Shown here piece after piece: positions 1-12,098 of a stretch of DNA of 64,000 nt. Below the pieces are notes generated by a model. The model worked only from the letters and a program-made list of their open reading frames with translations, was not told the DNA's origin and made no database searches. Made by a program: the position numbers and the translations under genes. Source of the DNA: Ephemerocybe angulata (taxonomy: Eukaryota; Basidiomycota; Agaricomycetes; Agaricales; Psathyrellaceae). Each line of letters starts with the position of its first letter. Positions within the stretch are counted from its first letter, which is position 1. The stretch lies in contig JAACJK010000221.1 of the NCBI GenBank assembly GCA_013368325.1, forward strand, positions 806,001 through 870,000, in the 5' to 3' direction.

Positions 1-218
1 GGGCCTCTTGCAAGCTACCACGGCAAATGGCCCATGTGGAGATATGACTTGTGCCATACTTGTGAATGCTGATACTGCACACGGCTGCAGTCCTTTGGGC
101 AACTTTTTTTCCCCCGCAGAAAGGTATAAAGCCTGGGGAATAGTGGGGTTTCATAGTATCAAGCAGTACTTGAACGCTTTCTTAACCAATTCTTCTCATA
201 TAAATCGATCTCAACAAG

Positions 219-1621
219 ATGAAGTTCTCTGCCATGACCTCTTTCGCTCTGGCCTTTGCTAGTGGTGCTGCCGCTAGGCAGATTACTGTGCGTTGACCAA
301 CCTTTCCCCGGTGTATCATTGCCAGTGTCTGATGGCATATTATAGGTCTACAATGCCTGCCCCTTCACCGTTTGGTGAGCTCGCTCACTATGATATTTTA
401 TTACGCACGCTGATTTTGAGCCCCACACACAATAGGCCCGCGGTACGACCAATTGGCGTTACTCTAGTTCTCCCCGAATTAAATTATTGAGGCTCCTTGT
501 AGCTGTTCACTGACGTAAATGCTGGAGGAGGTATTCCCAGCCAGGTCACCGGGTCAGTACTATCCTAGTGCCGCTATCGTTTCTCTTCACACTCATTGGT
601 GCCGGCAGTTGGACGTTGGGTTCCTACGAAAAGACGGTTTTCACTGTCCCCGAGAACTGGAAGGCCGGACGCATCTGGGTAAGTTTAATTTCTCCCTTTC
701 GTCTGTAGTGGGCATGCGCCTGATTGTGTACCAAATATATAGGGCAGGCGCAACTGTGATTTTAGCAAGCCTGGCCCCACCTCCTGCCTTACCGGAGGCT
801 GCAATGGTGGACTTGTCTGTGACCCAACAACCGGTACTGTGCGTGTTAGAGCCATGGTATCCCACCATGCAGATGTTGACTCTCACATTATCTCCAGGGA
901 GTCCCCCCTGCCACTGTTGCCGAGTTCACGTTTGACGGGACTCAAGACAACTATGACGGTTAGTCGCCGGAGCAGTCATCACATTGTTCAATTAGAGCTT
1001 ACACACCTGTAGTCTCTCTCGTGGATGGAGCTGATCTCCCAATGAGGCAAGTTAGCTCACAGTACTACACCGCGCCAATTTCAGACTTATAGTATAATAG
1101 GATCAACCCGACTGCTGGTTGCCCCGTCGCTGAATGCCCCGTCGATTTGGGCCCCAACTGTGAGGACTACCTCAGCATATCCATCCATCTCCCCTCATTA
1201 ACCTACTTGATCCAGGTCCCACCGAAATTAAAGGTCCGTTTGATGCATCTGGCTTCCCCCTTGGGTGCAAGTCGTGGTGCCAAGTTTCAGGTGTGTCCGA
1301 GACATCTGTCCTGCCCTTCCATCGTTATCAGGTCTAACATAACATCCTCCACCCTCCATTGCCCAGGTGATCCCGCCGCATGCTGTACAGGGAGTCACAG
1401 CGGTGGGCCTGATGTCTGCCCTAGTTCCGGGGTCAAGTACTACAGTTACTTCAGTACGCTTCTCCCACGCGCCAGCCATGTCTCGTGTAACCTCTGACTT
1501 TTGCACAGAAACCAACTGCCCTAGGTCCTACGCCTATGCCTACGACGAGCCCAGCGGAACTGCCCTTTTCACTTGCCCCACCTCTAACCATGCGGACTAC
1601 ACGATCACTTTCTGCCCTTGA
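219..1621 (+). CDS. Thaumatin-like secreted protein
   Basis: Secreted thaumatin-fold protein; fungal members are often linked to beta-1,3-glucan binding or hydrolysis (family knowledge). The start at 219 gives a signal peptide (MKFSAMTSFALAFASGAAA) followed by QITV. Short introns interrupt the gene; joining exons gives the thaumatin N-terminus VYNACPFTVWPAVRP, the stretch KAGRIWGRRNCDFS, a glycine/cysteine-rich part with LTGGCNGGLVCDP, then VAEFTFDG, PTAGCPVAECPVDLGPNC, FPLGCKSWCQVSG, PAACCTGSHSG and a C-terminal CPRSYAYAYDEPSGTALFTC ending TITFCP. Many cysteines are placed as in 16-Cys thaumatins. A TATA-like TATAAA near 125 lies about 95 bases upstream of the start. Exact exon edges are inferred. 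Confidence 0.88.
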
Positions 1622-2080
1622 AAGCACACACAACTCTGTGGCTTCAAGCGTCGGTCGACGCCGAGTCATAATCGTGATGGAAGGGAGGAGGGTAGTTCGG
1701 ATTTCGATCTACCTACTTTTTGTCTCGGTGCCCTTTGGACTCTTTGTAACGCATATTTTAGCTCATAGCCGAAGAATGTTAGCAGTCTGCTCTTTAAATC
1801 TGCGATTACGGCGAGCGCTTATGGCAAGCGCCCTATCTCACAGGCCAGGTGCTGACCTCTATCTGCTTCTGGGACATTCCATGCGACCTATCACGATATT
1901 TTGTATCTTATGGCATGCTTCTCTACTCATGTCTAATGAGCTGGGTGGTGAAATAAAGGTTGCTGTAGGGATAGCAGCTGGCGTACAATAAATGCGATCA
2001 CAATCCTTCTTATGCAAGTATCCCACGGGCTCAGAGGATGGCGCAGAATCCCATATATTGAGAAATAGGTCATTTATTGA
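1622..2080. other. Intergenic, convergent 3' ends
   Basis: Short overlapping frames occur here but none has recognisable domain content or splice-consistent extension. It probably holds the 3' untranslated ends of the thaumatin-like gene and of SSP1. Confidence 0.5.
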
Positions 2081-2591
2081 CTAATACTCCTCCCATTCCT
2101 CGAACTCTGACATGTCCCTCTTTCTTCTCCCTCCACGCCTCGTCCTTGGCTGATCCTGGTTTCCATTCTGTGCCTGCGCAGCTTTCTTGGCAGCGTTCTT
2201 CGCTTTCCTGGCAGCTCTCGCTGCCTGGACTTTCTTGTGGATGGCTTGGAAACCTTTGACTATCCCCTTCCCTGCCACTGACCTGTGAAATGTGTCAGCT
2301 TCAACCGCCGAAATATAATCCCTAGTGCGTGGTGCGGACGTACAATAGTTTCCCGATGTTCCGTTCGTCGAGCTCCAGGTCAAGCTCCCCGGAGCGAAAG
2401 GTGAGCGATTCGGCGTCATCGAAGTCCCGCTCGAGTAGCGAATATTCTGAGTCGTCGCTGGGAAAAGGGCGACAGTATGAGTTTAGGAGCAGTGTAATGA
2501 TATCTGTTACTGACAAAGATATTGGCCGTGCCCCCACAAGGGCCAGAGCCATGAGGAAGGTGAGAAAGATAGAGACTATCGCGAACTTCAT
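2081..2591 (-). CDS. Small secreted protein SSP1 (cationic/acidic family)
   Basis: Three exons. Exon 1 encodes a signal peptide (MKFAIVSIFLTFLMALALVGA) then RPIS. A 57 nt GTCAGT...CCCAG intron joins to FDDSEYSLLERDFDDAESL and LDLELDERNIGKLL. A second intron of about 61 nt (GTACGT...TTTCACAG) joins to SVAGKGIVKGFQAIHKKVQ, a run of alternating Lys/Arg/Ala, a polybasic RRGGRRKRD site and a short acidic tail SEFEEWEEY. The layout of signal, acidic -ER-F segment, Lys-rich amphipathic segment, dibasic site and acidic tail is shared with SSP2 and SSP4-SSP8. Function is unknown; a Kex2-processed precursor is my inference. The first intron is in frame, so an unspliced reading would also be open. Confidence 0.72.
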
Positions 2592-2667
2592 GCTGAGTGA
2601 GAGCGATGGCGAAATTTGAAATCGATAATGCGGAGTGGAGTGTGAAGGCCTGCTTCTGGGGGATTCG

Positions 2668-2677
2668 AGACCAGCTC
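2668..2677 (-). promoter_or_regulatory. GAGCTGGTCT leader element of SSP1
   Basis: Gene-orientation GAGCTGGTCT (plus strand AGACCAGCTC) lies 77 bases before the SSP1 start. About 38 surrounding bases (2641-2680) match the same position in front of SSP2. The nearest TATA-like stretch (rc of tttatg, 2718-2723) is 46 bases upstream, the one exception to the 34-36 spacing seen at the other loci. Confidence 0.55.
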
Positions 2678-3109
2678 GTTTCTCTTGTTTGTTTTCAACA
2701 GCTCGATTTGTTCGAGCATTTATGCGCTCTCCGTAGATGGGCATGTGTGCGCGTGTGGGTCCTCGTATCAAGAGCGCTGATGCGCGTGGCGGGGAAAAAT
2801 AAACGTTCGGGGATGTTGGGGCTTGTAAAGCTTCCCGAGGAGCCCATTTTTTTTGACTCTGTACACAAAGAGAGACTGTGAATAGCTTTGATCTCAGAGA
2901 TTTAACGGCATCCAGTTGAAATTGCACACATAATCGAAACTCGAGAATTGACATTGATAAGCTTAAAGTGGCTGTCCTTATGCTAGAAGTAGGGCTGTTC
3001 GTTTCACAGTCTACGGCTTGTAAAGCACAACTCTAATTTAACCCCCTTCCTCTTCGTTCTGTCTCCGTTCTTTGGGAATCGTCGACGGTTCTAGGTATAT
3101 GGCGCTAGC

Positions 3110-3412
3110 CTATCTACGCCCGACATGTCTCCAATAAACCGCGTTTGGCGGCTGCGTTCCAGGAGTCGAGTCATGCTCGCGGACACATTCCCAGACGTCG
3201 ACGCCCTTTCCCTTCCCAGCCGAGACTGCACTTTGGCTGTGTTTCGTCCAGTGTACGCCGACACTCCAGATTCTTGGGGCGCTGTTCACGGGGTAGTTAG
3301 TCAGTAAGAGCTTGCTGAAAATGTAGTATATTACTTACGGTACAGGTGCTGCCTCCACAAGAGAAAGTGCCATGATAAGTGGCACAGATATAGAGATCAA
3401 AGTGAATTTCAT
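3110..3412 (-). CDS. Small secreted protein SSP2, divergent/short paralog of SSP1
   Basis: The start at 3412 encodes a signal peptide (MKFTLISISVPLIMALSLVEA) clearly similar to SSP1 (both start MKF and keep the LxMAL core). A GTAAGT donor follows APVP; splicing to an acceptor ending GTGAACAG restores an open frame, PRIWSVGVHW then SAVSAGKGKGVDVWE, ending VGRR and TAG. The SAGKGKG stretch resembles SVAGKG of SSP1. The acidic tail and the rest of the cationic module are missing, so this is either a truncated decayed copy or a short paralog. The 5' region duplicates that of SSP1. Confidence 0.45.
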
Positions 3413-3487
3413 GCTGAGAGATTGGCGAGTTGGGACAGATAAAATGGGGAGGAAATTGGATGTGAAGTCCTGCTTCTGGTGGATATG

Positions 3488-3497
3488 AGACCAGCTC
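3488..3497 (-). promoter_or_regulatory. GAGCTGGTCT leader element of SSP2
   Basis: Same decamer and same orientation as for SSP1, with flanking TGTGAAG.CCTGCTTCTGG also shared. It starts 34 bases downstream of a TATA-like ATAAAA (rc, 3526-3531). Confidence 0.55.
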
Positions 3498-4369
3498 GTG
3501 AATTTTGGCACTGGCTCCTTGGCGCTTTTATCCTGGTCCTGGTTGCTGCGGAGGATGCCATGATTGCCCTCATGGGCGCTCTCATCAAGCGCCGAAGCCT
3601 GATGCGCTTATTGAGCTGTATTTATAGATAGTGAAACAATGGCCCTCTAGGCAGACCTGGCCACCGCTGTTGCCTGGAGGTCTCACGGAGAACGTTACAG
3701 GTAACGCTGCGCTTCGAAGTAGTCAACCGCTCCGAGGGCAATTGTACCCTGTTCATGTCCAACCAATGTAGAACGCATGCGAATAGCTTTACACCACCTG
3801 GGACCACTCTAATCAAGAGAATACCCTTGCAGTACTCGCTTGAGGTTAGATGTCAGTAGACACGGGCTCGGAACGCAGAGAGCAACAGAGTACAATTACA
3901 ACTATGTAGGTCAACAATCAAAGACTGACGCGATAAAAGGCAGACAACTTGATATATGTTCAGCGCGGGATGGAGGTATGTAGCAAAGCACAACGACGAA
4001 CACCTTCATAGATTCGGCAAAGGCAGCACGGGAAAGGGAGTCGATACCAGGTATTCGTACACAGACCAGACGAGTGATAGTAAGTAAGGGGCGCGGTGGG
4101 ATAAGGAATATCGATAGAGAGAAGGACCGGATTACAAGACGAAAAAGATATCGCGAGTCAAAACAAAAAGACACAAGCCAAAGCCAAAATATCAGAGGAG
4201 AACGAGTAGCAGAAATAGAAGTACACAAACGATCAAAGCGGAGGACAGCGAGATCGTTATAATGATAGCAACCAGAGATGGAGGAATGGAGATGGTATAA
4301 GAGAAAGGGAATAGTCCAAGGAGAAAGAACCAAGAGAGAACAATGATGCAACGGTCACGAATCGAAATC
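3498..4369. other. Intergenic / 3' UTR of the Tup1 gene
   Basis: Between SSP2 and the Tup1 stop codon. The part nearest the stop (4050-4330) is purine-rich on the plus strand. A 146-codon minus-strand frame at 3911-4351 is hydrophobic but has no domain; I take it as 3' UTR. Nothing else recognised. Confidence 0.5.
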
Positions 4370-6699
4370 TTACACCCTTGTAAGACTCCATATCCTCGCG
4401 TAGCTGTCCCCTGAGCCCGTAGCCAAAAGATCATTAGCAGAATTCAGGTCCAGCGAGATAACTAAAAGTATGGTCAGTATACGGGCGAAATTGGCAACGA
4501 ACCACGCACCCGAATTCTTGTGCCCCTGCAACATCAACTGCAGCACCGCCGTCTGCGAGTCCCACACATGCACACACCGATCCTTACTGCCACTCACCAC
4601 CCACCGACTGTCACTGCTCATGCTGACACTGAGCACATAGTCCTTGTGCCCAATAAAGTCCATGACACACGGGCTCCCGCCCACGTTCGGCTTGCCTTCT
4701 TCCTTCGCGCGCAATCCCAAATGGCTGACATCCCACAGCTTCAGCGTCTTGTCCAAACTGCCAGTGACGAGCCCCTTCCCATCAGGCGTGAACGCAACGC
4801 TGTACACGCTGTTCCCGTGCCCCCGCAACCTCTCGACCAACGTCCCGCTCGCTACATCCCATATCCTGATCACATTATCCAGACTGCCCGCCGCAACAAG
4901 GTCCGCTCTGGGGCTGATCGCGACGCTCGTCACCCCCGCGTCGGTGCTGGGGTCCACCACATCCGTAATCGTAAACACCTTGCACGTGTTCTCGAGCATA
5001 TCCCATATCCTCGTGGTTCGATCCCCCGACCCCGACACTATAAGCCGTCCGTCTAGAGAAAAGTCGAGCGAGTAAATCTCCTGTTGGTGCCCATCAAAGA
5101 TCTGCCGAATGCGTTTGCGCGCAATGTCCCAGATGCGGATTTGACGATCCTCGGCGCCAGTCGCGAGCAATTTCCCGTCAGGGCTGAAACGCACACTGCG
5201 GATATACAGATCTCCGGAGTGCGCCTCACTTTCATGCGCCAGCTCACTATGGTCCTGTCAGTACGGATTGTTTATAGGAAGCTAAAAAATCCGTACCAAA
5301 CTTTCTGTCCGCTCTTTGTATCAAATATCTGCGCTGTCTGGTTGCACCCTGTTGCCAGGTACCGCCCATCCTGCGAAAACTGCACACAACACACAACACT
5401 ACGGAATGGATAAACCTCAACCCAAGCAATACCATCAAAGAAGCTCACCTAGTATGCGAGAACGAATGTACTAGGTTGATATCGAGCGACTTTTTGATTT
5501 TCGGATTGAACGCTGCGAACCAATCACTGCCCTCACGTCTATATTCTGGCGGCACATTAGTAAACGTGAACTCTTCCCCCGCTGAGGACGGAGGTGGCGG
5601 CACTAGAGCGTCGCTACTTGGAGGAGGCTTCTGTGCATTCGAGGAGGAGGAAGACGTGCTGGGGCCCGGGGGAAGTGCCGGCATTGGGAATGAAGAGGAT
5701 GGGGCCCCACTGCCACCTCCGCGCCCCGCAGGGTCTGACGGTGGCGGTGGATATGGAGTACCCAATTGACCCCCTGGTCCAGAGGGCGGATACAGGGCAT
5801 GAGAGGAAGGGAGGCGTGGTGTCGACGAGAATGATTGCTCGCCTAAGAAGAAAAGTTGTTAAGGAAGGTCCAAACCAGAACCAAGGCTGATATGCACCTG
5901 ATGGGTCTCTCTTCTTCAACCTCTTGGGATCACGCTGATCCGTGATACGGTCGAGTTCTCGTTCCCTCTGCGCCAGCTGCTGTTCTAGTTCGGCGAACTC
6001 TCGCGGTGGCAGTCGTTGGGGTGGTTCGCCCCCTCTAATCCCTCCCTCCCTCCCCCGCGGGTCCTGCAGCTCCTTCGCCCGCGCATCCATTGGCAGATCA
6101 CGCGATCGACCATTGCTGGGGTGGTCACCATACGGTGGGACCCCACCGCTGCCGCCGTTGCTGATAGAATCCAGAGATGATGAGGCATTGGCGCCAGGGT
6201 TGACACCACTCCCACCGCCTGAGTTGCTTGGGAGACTATGGATGCCTAGCGGCCCCGATGGGTGCGTGGCATGGCGCAGGCTCGCTATCTGGGCGTGGAG
6301 ACTGGCGACTTCTTCCTCGTACTTCGCGCGAATCTTGGCCTGTTGGCTCTCCAGTTCGTATACTGTCCTTCGGATGCTGTTGAGTTCGGATATCTGGGCG
6401 TTCACTGTTGGGCGTGGAACTGTCAGATGGCGAGGGGGCTAAAAAGGCGATTGCGACGCACATTTGTGTTCTACATCGTCTTTCTGGCCCTTGTAAAGGT
6501 CGACTTCAGTCGCTATGGCGTCGAACTCCTGTTTGATAGCGTCAAAGGCCTCGCTGAGGCGGGGTGGAATTGGGGGTGGCGCCGCCTGGGCGGTGGTCGA
6601 GCGGCCTGTTGGCTGAAGACTTCGATGCTGAAAAACGGTGAGCTCGCTGTTTTCGATAAGGGCGGGACGACGAACATTGTAAATCGAACTCGCCGACAT
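4370..6699 (-). CDS. TUP1: Tup1-type general transcriptional corepressor (WD40)
   Basis: Nuclear corepressor that partners with Cyc8/Ssn6 in other fungi. The start at 6699 opens [20 protein letters not shown]. Residues about 50-125 form the heptad-rich tetramerisation helix ([12 protein letters not shown], then [19 protein letters not shown] across an intron). A Gly/Ser/Pro-rich linker includes PKRLKKR and [18 protein letters not shown], the conserved lead-in to the propeller. The C-terminal half has WD40 blades: [108 protein letters not shown] and a last [16 protein letters not shown] before the stop. Introns join in phase at ERK/LNAQ, DPSG/EQSF and FSHT/SVV. Blade composition and the [19 protein letters not shown] segment favour Tup1 over other WD40 proteins. 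Confidence 0.9.
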
Positions 6700-7878
6700 G
6701 GTGGTAGAAGGAAAAGGGGTTGTGGGTGCTTGCGTGGCAAAACACCAAGAATCCAAGATCAGAACTTGCCGCCGGTACCCTTTTTGGACAGAATTATGTC
6801 ATGTGCCAGAACCCCGATCAGTCAGGCCCGAAGTCCAGGTACTCGGCTACTTGATGGGCCCTTGACCATTAGATTCCGTTCAGATCAAGTTCAGATTCCG
6901 TTCCAGATTCAACAAAATGACTGTATTGACTGTATCAAGGTTCCATGCTTTTTTCCTTTATCTTGGTGGACCGGAGGCATGAGGCCACCCTAATCACGGT
7001 GGCTAGACGTTTCTTCCCCACGTGTTAGCTCATTTCCGATCGTTCATACCCAATCTCGTCCCCAGGGATGTAACGTCCCTTATATCGGTAATACCATCCA
7101 TACAGTATGGCTTAGATTGGATCACAATTCCCAACAGCATAGTTGAATACCCACTCCAACGGCGACGGCCAATTATCCTTAAGACTTGAAGAGGCTTCAT
7201 TTGGCTTCCTTCGGTCGAGGCCTGCTGTTATCACAGGTGATAAAGCTCAGTGCAGGGCAGCGCGTCTTCGATATGTAAGGCTAAAGCTCGGTATTATTCA
7301 ACCAAATTCAAGCTTCTGCTGGGCTCGTTCATGTGCACACTTTCATTCCCAAAAAGCAATGAAGCATCTGTATTGAACTACGGGTCAATGCGTGGGTCTG
7401 AACCAAAGGCATTTCGGCAACCTTGGAGGTACCATGCATAAGCAAGACACATTGAGGCAATTCTGGCCAACGTGTAGCCTCCCACTTCCACGAGCCCGCA
7501 CTCACCGAAGCACAGCATTCGATTCGCCAGTGGGATAAGTGAGGATAAGTGTTGATCTATGGCGGTCGATCAGTTCGCCTTTCCCGAAAATTGGCGCCCA
7601 AGTTCCAACGCCTGATCAGGGAGACTAGGGCCCATAGGCTCATAAGCCGGGGCGTGCATATCAGCGCTCGCTCTGCTGACTAACAAAATTGTATTGATTT
7701 CTTAAATCAGTGTAATGTCGAGAACTACCATTGGACGAGGACGGGCCCTGGGGTCGGGAGAGAAGGCGGTGAGGCTCGATCTACCATCACTACGCTCAAC
7801 TTATGACAAGTGGACTGACCAATAGGGAAATAGGGAACTTGGTATGAGGACTCGGGGGATAAGAGCTGGTCAGATCTA
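6700..7878. other. Intergenic between Tup1 promoter and P450 3' end
   Basis: About 1.2 kb holding the Tup1 promoter side and the P450 3' end. Several short frames exist, none with domain content. No repeat or RNA gene recognised. Confidence 0.5.
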
Positions 7879-10356
7879 CTACAATTTGGCATTGACCAAA
7901 GTCACTCTCAGCGGCAATTGAAGTTTTTGCTCGCCGGAGGGTGTGATCTCAGCGTCCTCTGTAGTGGGTTGGATGATCCCGTTCGTCTGCCATATCACCT
8001 TCTTCCCTGTAGGCTCGAATTTGAAGACCTGAAGTAGAACACTCAAAACAACCTCTGCAGAACATTTTAGTCGGTGATCCCAGAGAATAAGTCACGGATA
8101 CGTACTCATCTCGAGCTGGGAGAACTTGAAGCCAATGCAAGCTCTGCCGCCACCTATGAAAGTCATCCTGCAATCACTGGAGATTAGACAATATGCAATT
8201 GAGCGGGAAAGCGAATGGCTTACAGGTGGGAGTAGACTCCAGGTACTCGAGCTTCTGCAACGGAGTCCGGGAGAGGGGATAGCCATCGCTCTGGCTTCCA
8301 CTCATCGGCGTCCGGCCCCCAGATTTTGGGATCGCGGTTGCACGAGAGGATGGAGACGAACACGCCCGTCCCTGCTGGGACCAATATCTCGGAAACTTCC
8401 TTTCCATCGATCGTTTGAATTGGCTCGGACAATGGAAGGATTATGTCTTTGCGCGCTCTGTAGATTGAAGGTTAAGTACAACGGGGAGTAGGTCACAGTA
8501 CTTCACGTACTGTCTCGAGAGGATTGGGACTGGAGGGTAGCTGGAGTCAAGCCGTCAGAGCCTGTTGAGGTTCGATATGGTACAGGAAAGTTACTTACAA
8601 TCTGAGCGTCTCCCTGCAAATGGCGTCCAGCCATGGTAACGCTGTCAACGTGTCGTAGTCCAGGTCACCTCCGCGCTCTAGATGTGCATTGGTTACTTCC
8701 TGGCGGACTTTATCTTGGACATCTTGGTGGTGGGTTAGAATGTCGAGAATGCGAGCAAGCGCATTCGACGTGGTGTCCATTGCCGCAAACGTAAGTGTCC
8801 TGTGGTGGGCATAAGTGATATAAAGGATTTCTCAAATTGCAGGCATAAATATTCTTACGAGACCTGGGCCAAGAGCTCGGCCTCAGGGAGTTTGTCCTCC
8901 TCCGAAGCGGCCATATTCGCCTTCACTGCATATGGCCTACAAGTCAGTGATATGTTTAATTGAAGGCGGGAACACTGGACTCACACAGGATGCTCATAAT
9001 ATCCTTGCCATCTCGCTTCTCGGAGCCACCATCCACCTTATCCAGAGATCGCTTCGTTGCCTCGAAGATCTCTAGTGAGGTGTTGTGCATCACGTCTACC
9101 ATGTCTCTCACTATGTGGAGCGCTTTCCAAGGCAGGGCGTCGACGAAAGCTCGTTGGAATCGGGGCGACCCTAAGTTGACAACGTATGGAAATATGAAGA
9201 GTCGGGCCAGCAGAATACCGGGCTTGCTGATCGAACGGCTGCAGCACACAACGACTTAGTGTGGCTCTGATTTGGATTGTGTATAGGAGTAACAAGCTTA
9301 CAAGAGGTTCTTCAGCGAGAGGCCAAATTGATGTTGTTCCCCGTCTGGATCCAGGGTGTCGAAGGAGTATCCGAACCCGCTTTGGCCTACGAGCTCAAGC
9401 GCGGTCCTAGTCATCCACTCGAGCATATCAATCTAGACGTGTCAGATCAACGAAAGGAAGCTGGAATAAATCGCGGGAGCATTACCTCTTCCTTCCCTTG
9501 AGAAACCTGCTGTGTTACGGACTTTCGCAGCTGGAGATGGTTTACAGGGATTCTGATCAGGGTGGCCCGGTCCTTCATCGTGGGCGCTTACCTTGTGCAC
9601 GACTTCGTAGAATGTGGGTGCTGGTGTAGATTGAATCAGTGCAAGTGACAAAAGACGGCACAGAATGGTACGCACTCATTTCCTTCATGTGTGCAATGGA
9701 AAAGACTGGGTTTAGGAGCTTCCGCTGCTTCCGGTGGTGGTCTCCGAGAGTGGAAAGGAGGCCAGGTCCGAATATCTTGGAGTTTGCCCTGATGAAGTCT
9801 TCCGGTTCTTCGAAAACATGTTGGTCCTATCGTCGGTTTGAGGGGATTCCGTAGAGATATCACGATGCATAGGGCTAGCTTACTTTGACAATGATATGGT
9901 GAAGGGCTTTGGGATCGTAAACGAAGAGCGAGGGTGCCTTTACAAGGATCCAATATCAGGTCGGACATAGTGGGTATCTTTTAGCTGGGTTTGTGCGCAC
10001 ATTCATTAACGCAGTGATGCGTGAGACACGACCGTCTGTGGTGGGGTCCAGTTAGTCAGTGGCCGACGCGACTTGGTTAAGTCGTAGCATGCGCTTACAC
10101 TTCTTCGCGAGGTGGATGTTGAAGTCCCAAGAGTCCGGATGGAAGAGATCAAGCAAGTTACCTAGTCACGGCCATACAAGAAATATAGCTGAGCTCTTCA
10201 GCATATCCCCCACCTCCCAATCGGCTTACCGACAAAGCTGCTGGGAGGACCGGAAATGCGAGCAAATGGGTCCTTGGTGGTGACTCGCTTCAGTATGCGC
10301 CATCCAAGCCAAGTGCAAGGTATGAGAGCGAGGTAGTGGATGATAGAGGGCGCCAT
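7879..10356 (-). CDS. Cytochrome P450 monooxygenase
   Basis: Heme-thiolate monooxygenase, likely ER-anchored. The start at 10356 gives an N-terminal hydrophobic anchor (IIHYLALIPCTWLGWRIL) and a proline hinge ISGPPSSF. In order: GNLLDLFHPDSWDFN; the C-helix TLGDHHRKQRKLLNPVFS; an I-helix region TFAAMDTTSNALARIL with D-T-T in place of the usual (A/G)GxDT; the K-helix ETLR in LDAICRETLRL; a PERW motif in ADEWKPERWL; and the heme loop FIGGGRACIGFKFSQLEM, matching FxxGxRxCxG. It ends LPLRVTLVNAKL. About ten short introns. Substrate cannot be told from sequence; the C-helix and heme loop fit the expanded basidiomycete P450 clans. No neighbouring pathway genes are evident. Confidence 0.9.
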
Positions 10357-12098
10357 ATCCGAGTCGTATGTTTGCTGACGCTGAAGTGACCCCACTTCCC
10401 TTTACTTATACCGCATGCGATTCCACACGCCCCTTATCGTCCGACATTCACGTTACGCTAACGACTGCTCGTGGAAGGCACACGCCTACGCGTTGAATCC
10501 TTCGGAATGATCAGGAGAAGAATGAGAAGCTGTGTACTGGGGCGCTTGAACGGCGTAGATTGCAATCATTTTCCGGAGCGCTGAGGGTCTTTTAAATTCA
10601 CAGAGTCAAAGCCAATACGAACTAGGGTACCGTCAGGGTCGGGGTAAGAGTCACTTCCAGGATTACTATCTCTAAGGGCGTTGACTCACCTACCTACTAG
10701 TACCGCTGGCAACGCAGTATAGTCGAGAACAGTGCTCTGACTGAGCATCCAAGGCTGCCATGGTGGTCAAGACTCAAAAGGCAATCAAAAGGTCGCCAGT
10801 TTCGATTCGGTCCATCATCAATTTTCGAGCGCGCCAAGATAAGATAACGTTTCTCAGATTGCAACGGGCTGGCAACGGCCACCATCTCGAGTCTCCCCGC
10901 CACACTCATAATTCTTTTCTCAGCTGGAGTGACTAGAAACGCTGTATCGGGACTGTGGAGACCGGACCATCTTACCTTCGAGAAGGCATGGTACCACTCA
11001 GAAACTGACCAATGTGATGATGCAGCTCAGTGAGACGAACAAATGCCATCCAAGTTGTTTTACCTCCCATTTGACTCCTGCTGTATGGCGTCCCGCGGGA
11101 TCCGTGTGCTCTGGTATCTGCATAGGTCCGGATGGGCTTGGGATGGGCTCAGCTCGCAAAAGAACAGTGCAAGCTGTCGATCTCAACTGGACCGTGCGCA
11201 CGACCCAGAGGTGAGAGAAAAAATGCTGAAAAATGTCAGATATATCTCCTCTGCTATACCTCCCGTCCACCTTGCGTACACCCAGCGAGCTGCGCAGCGA
11301 TCCGAGTCGAGATACTGCACCTATTTCTTTCTCTACTCACTCTCTTCACGCTCGCTTCGACCACAGTATATGCAGTGGTCGGTCGACAAGGAATCTGGAA
11401 CCGTCACAGCGAAGTGGGTTGATAGCAATTCTCGTGTTGCTTTATTCGCCATCTGGAGCCCTGTTACGATGCCGTGGTATTTACTGGGGATTATGCCGCC
11501 TACACTGCGACGCTGGCATCGGGAGTGATCTTGGTGGTGAGATTTTGTGCCTATCCATCGACTGGAAACGGTCTGACCATATCATATCAATTTTACACAC
11601 TTGAGATCCTACCTATCTCTACTACAGTCGTCGCCCCACTCCAATCTGACTAACCCTAGCCACTTAGCGCAGAATTGATCTATGTCCCCACTTCGAGTTT
11701 GTCAATGTGCCTCCCCTCAAACCCGAGTTCTCAGAACCGCTGGATCAGATAGTTGGGAAAACGAGGTTTGGGCGCTCTAATTGACCTCTATTGATCTCTT
11801 TTATATAAAGAAGCAGACAAAAACACAGCTTACGCGTCGGACGGGCACTTGGAGTCTCTCTCCTTGACGATGCGACAACGAAATATGTCCTGCCAATCTC
11901 GCTATGTCCCTCCATCGAACCCGAGCTCTCATAATCTCGCCCTGCCTTAATGTATAAAATGGGTCCAGGTAAACTCGAAGGATCCAAACAAGAGCTACTA
12001 GGCATAATCCCTCAAGCCTCATCACCTTTTCCACACCAGCACAATCCCCATTGTTACCCAACCAGCGCTTTGATAGCCAATCCCATCATTTGCCCATC
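10357..12098. other. Intergenic, 1.7 kb
   Basis: Between the divergent P450 (-) and SSP3 (+). Overlapping unsupported frames at 10700-11600 show no domain or family resemblance. A TATA-like TATAAAA at 11953-11959 is well placed for SSP3. A GAGCTACTAG stretch about 39 bases after it only partly resembles the SSP leader decamer. Confidence 0.5.

Noticed and set aside
3911..4351. 146-codon hydrophobic minus-strand frame
   Set aside because: It lies directly downstream of the Tup1 stop, is low complexity on the other strand, and has no start context, domain or splice support.
7862..7871. GAGCTGGTCA resembling the SSP leader decamer
   Set aside because: It differs at the ninth base, has no TATA box at the required distance and lies just beyond the P450 stop.
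11953..12001. GAGCTACTAG after the TATA box of SSP3 as a leader element
   Set aside because: Only the first five bases match and the spacing is 39 nt; not counted.
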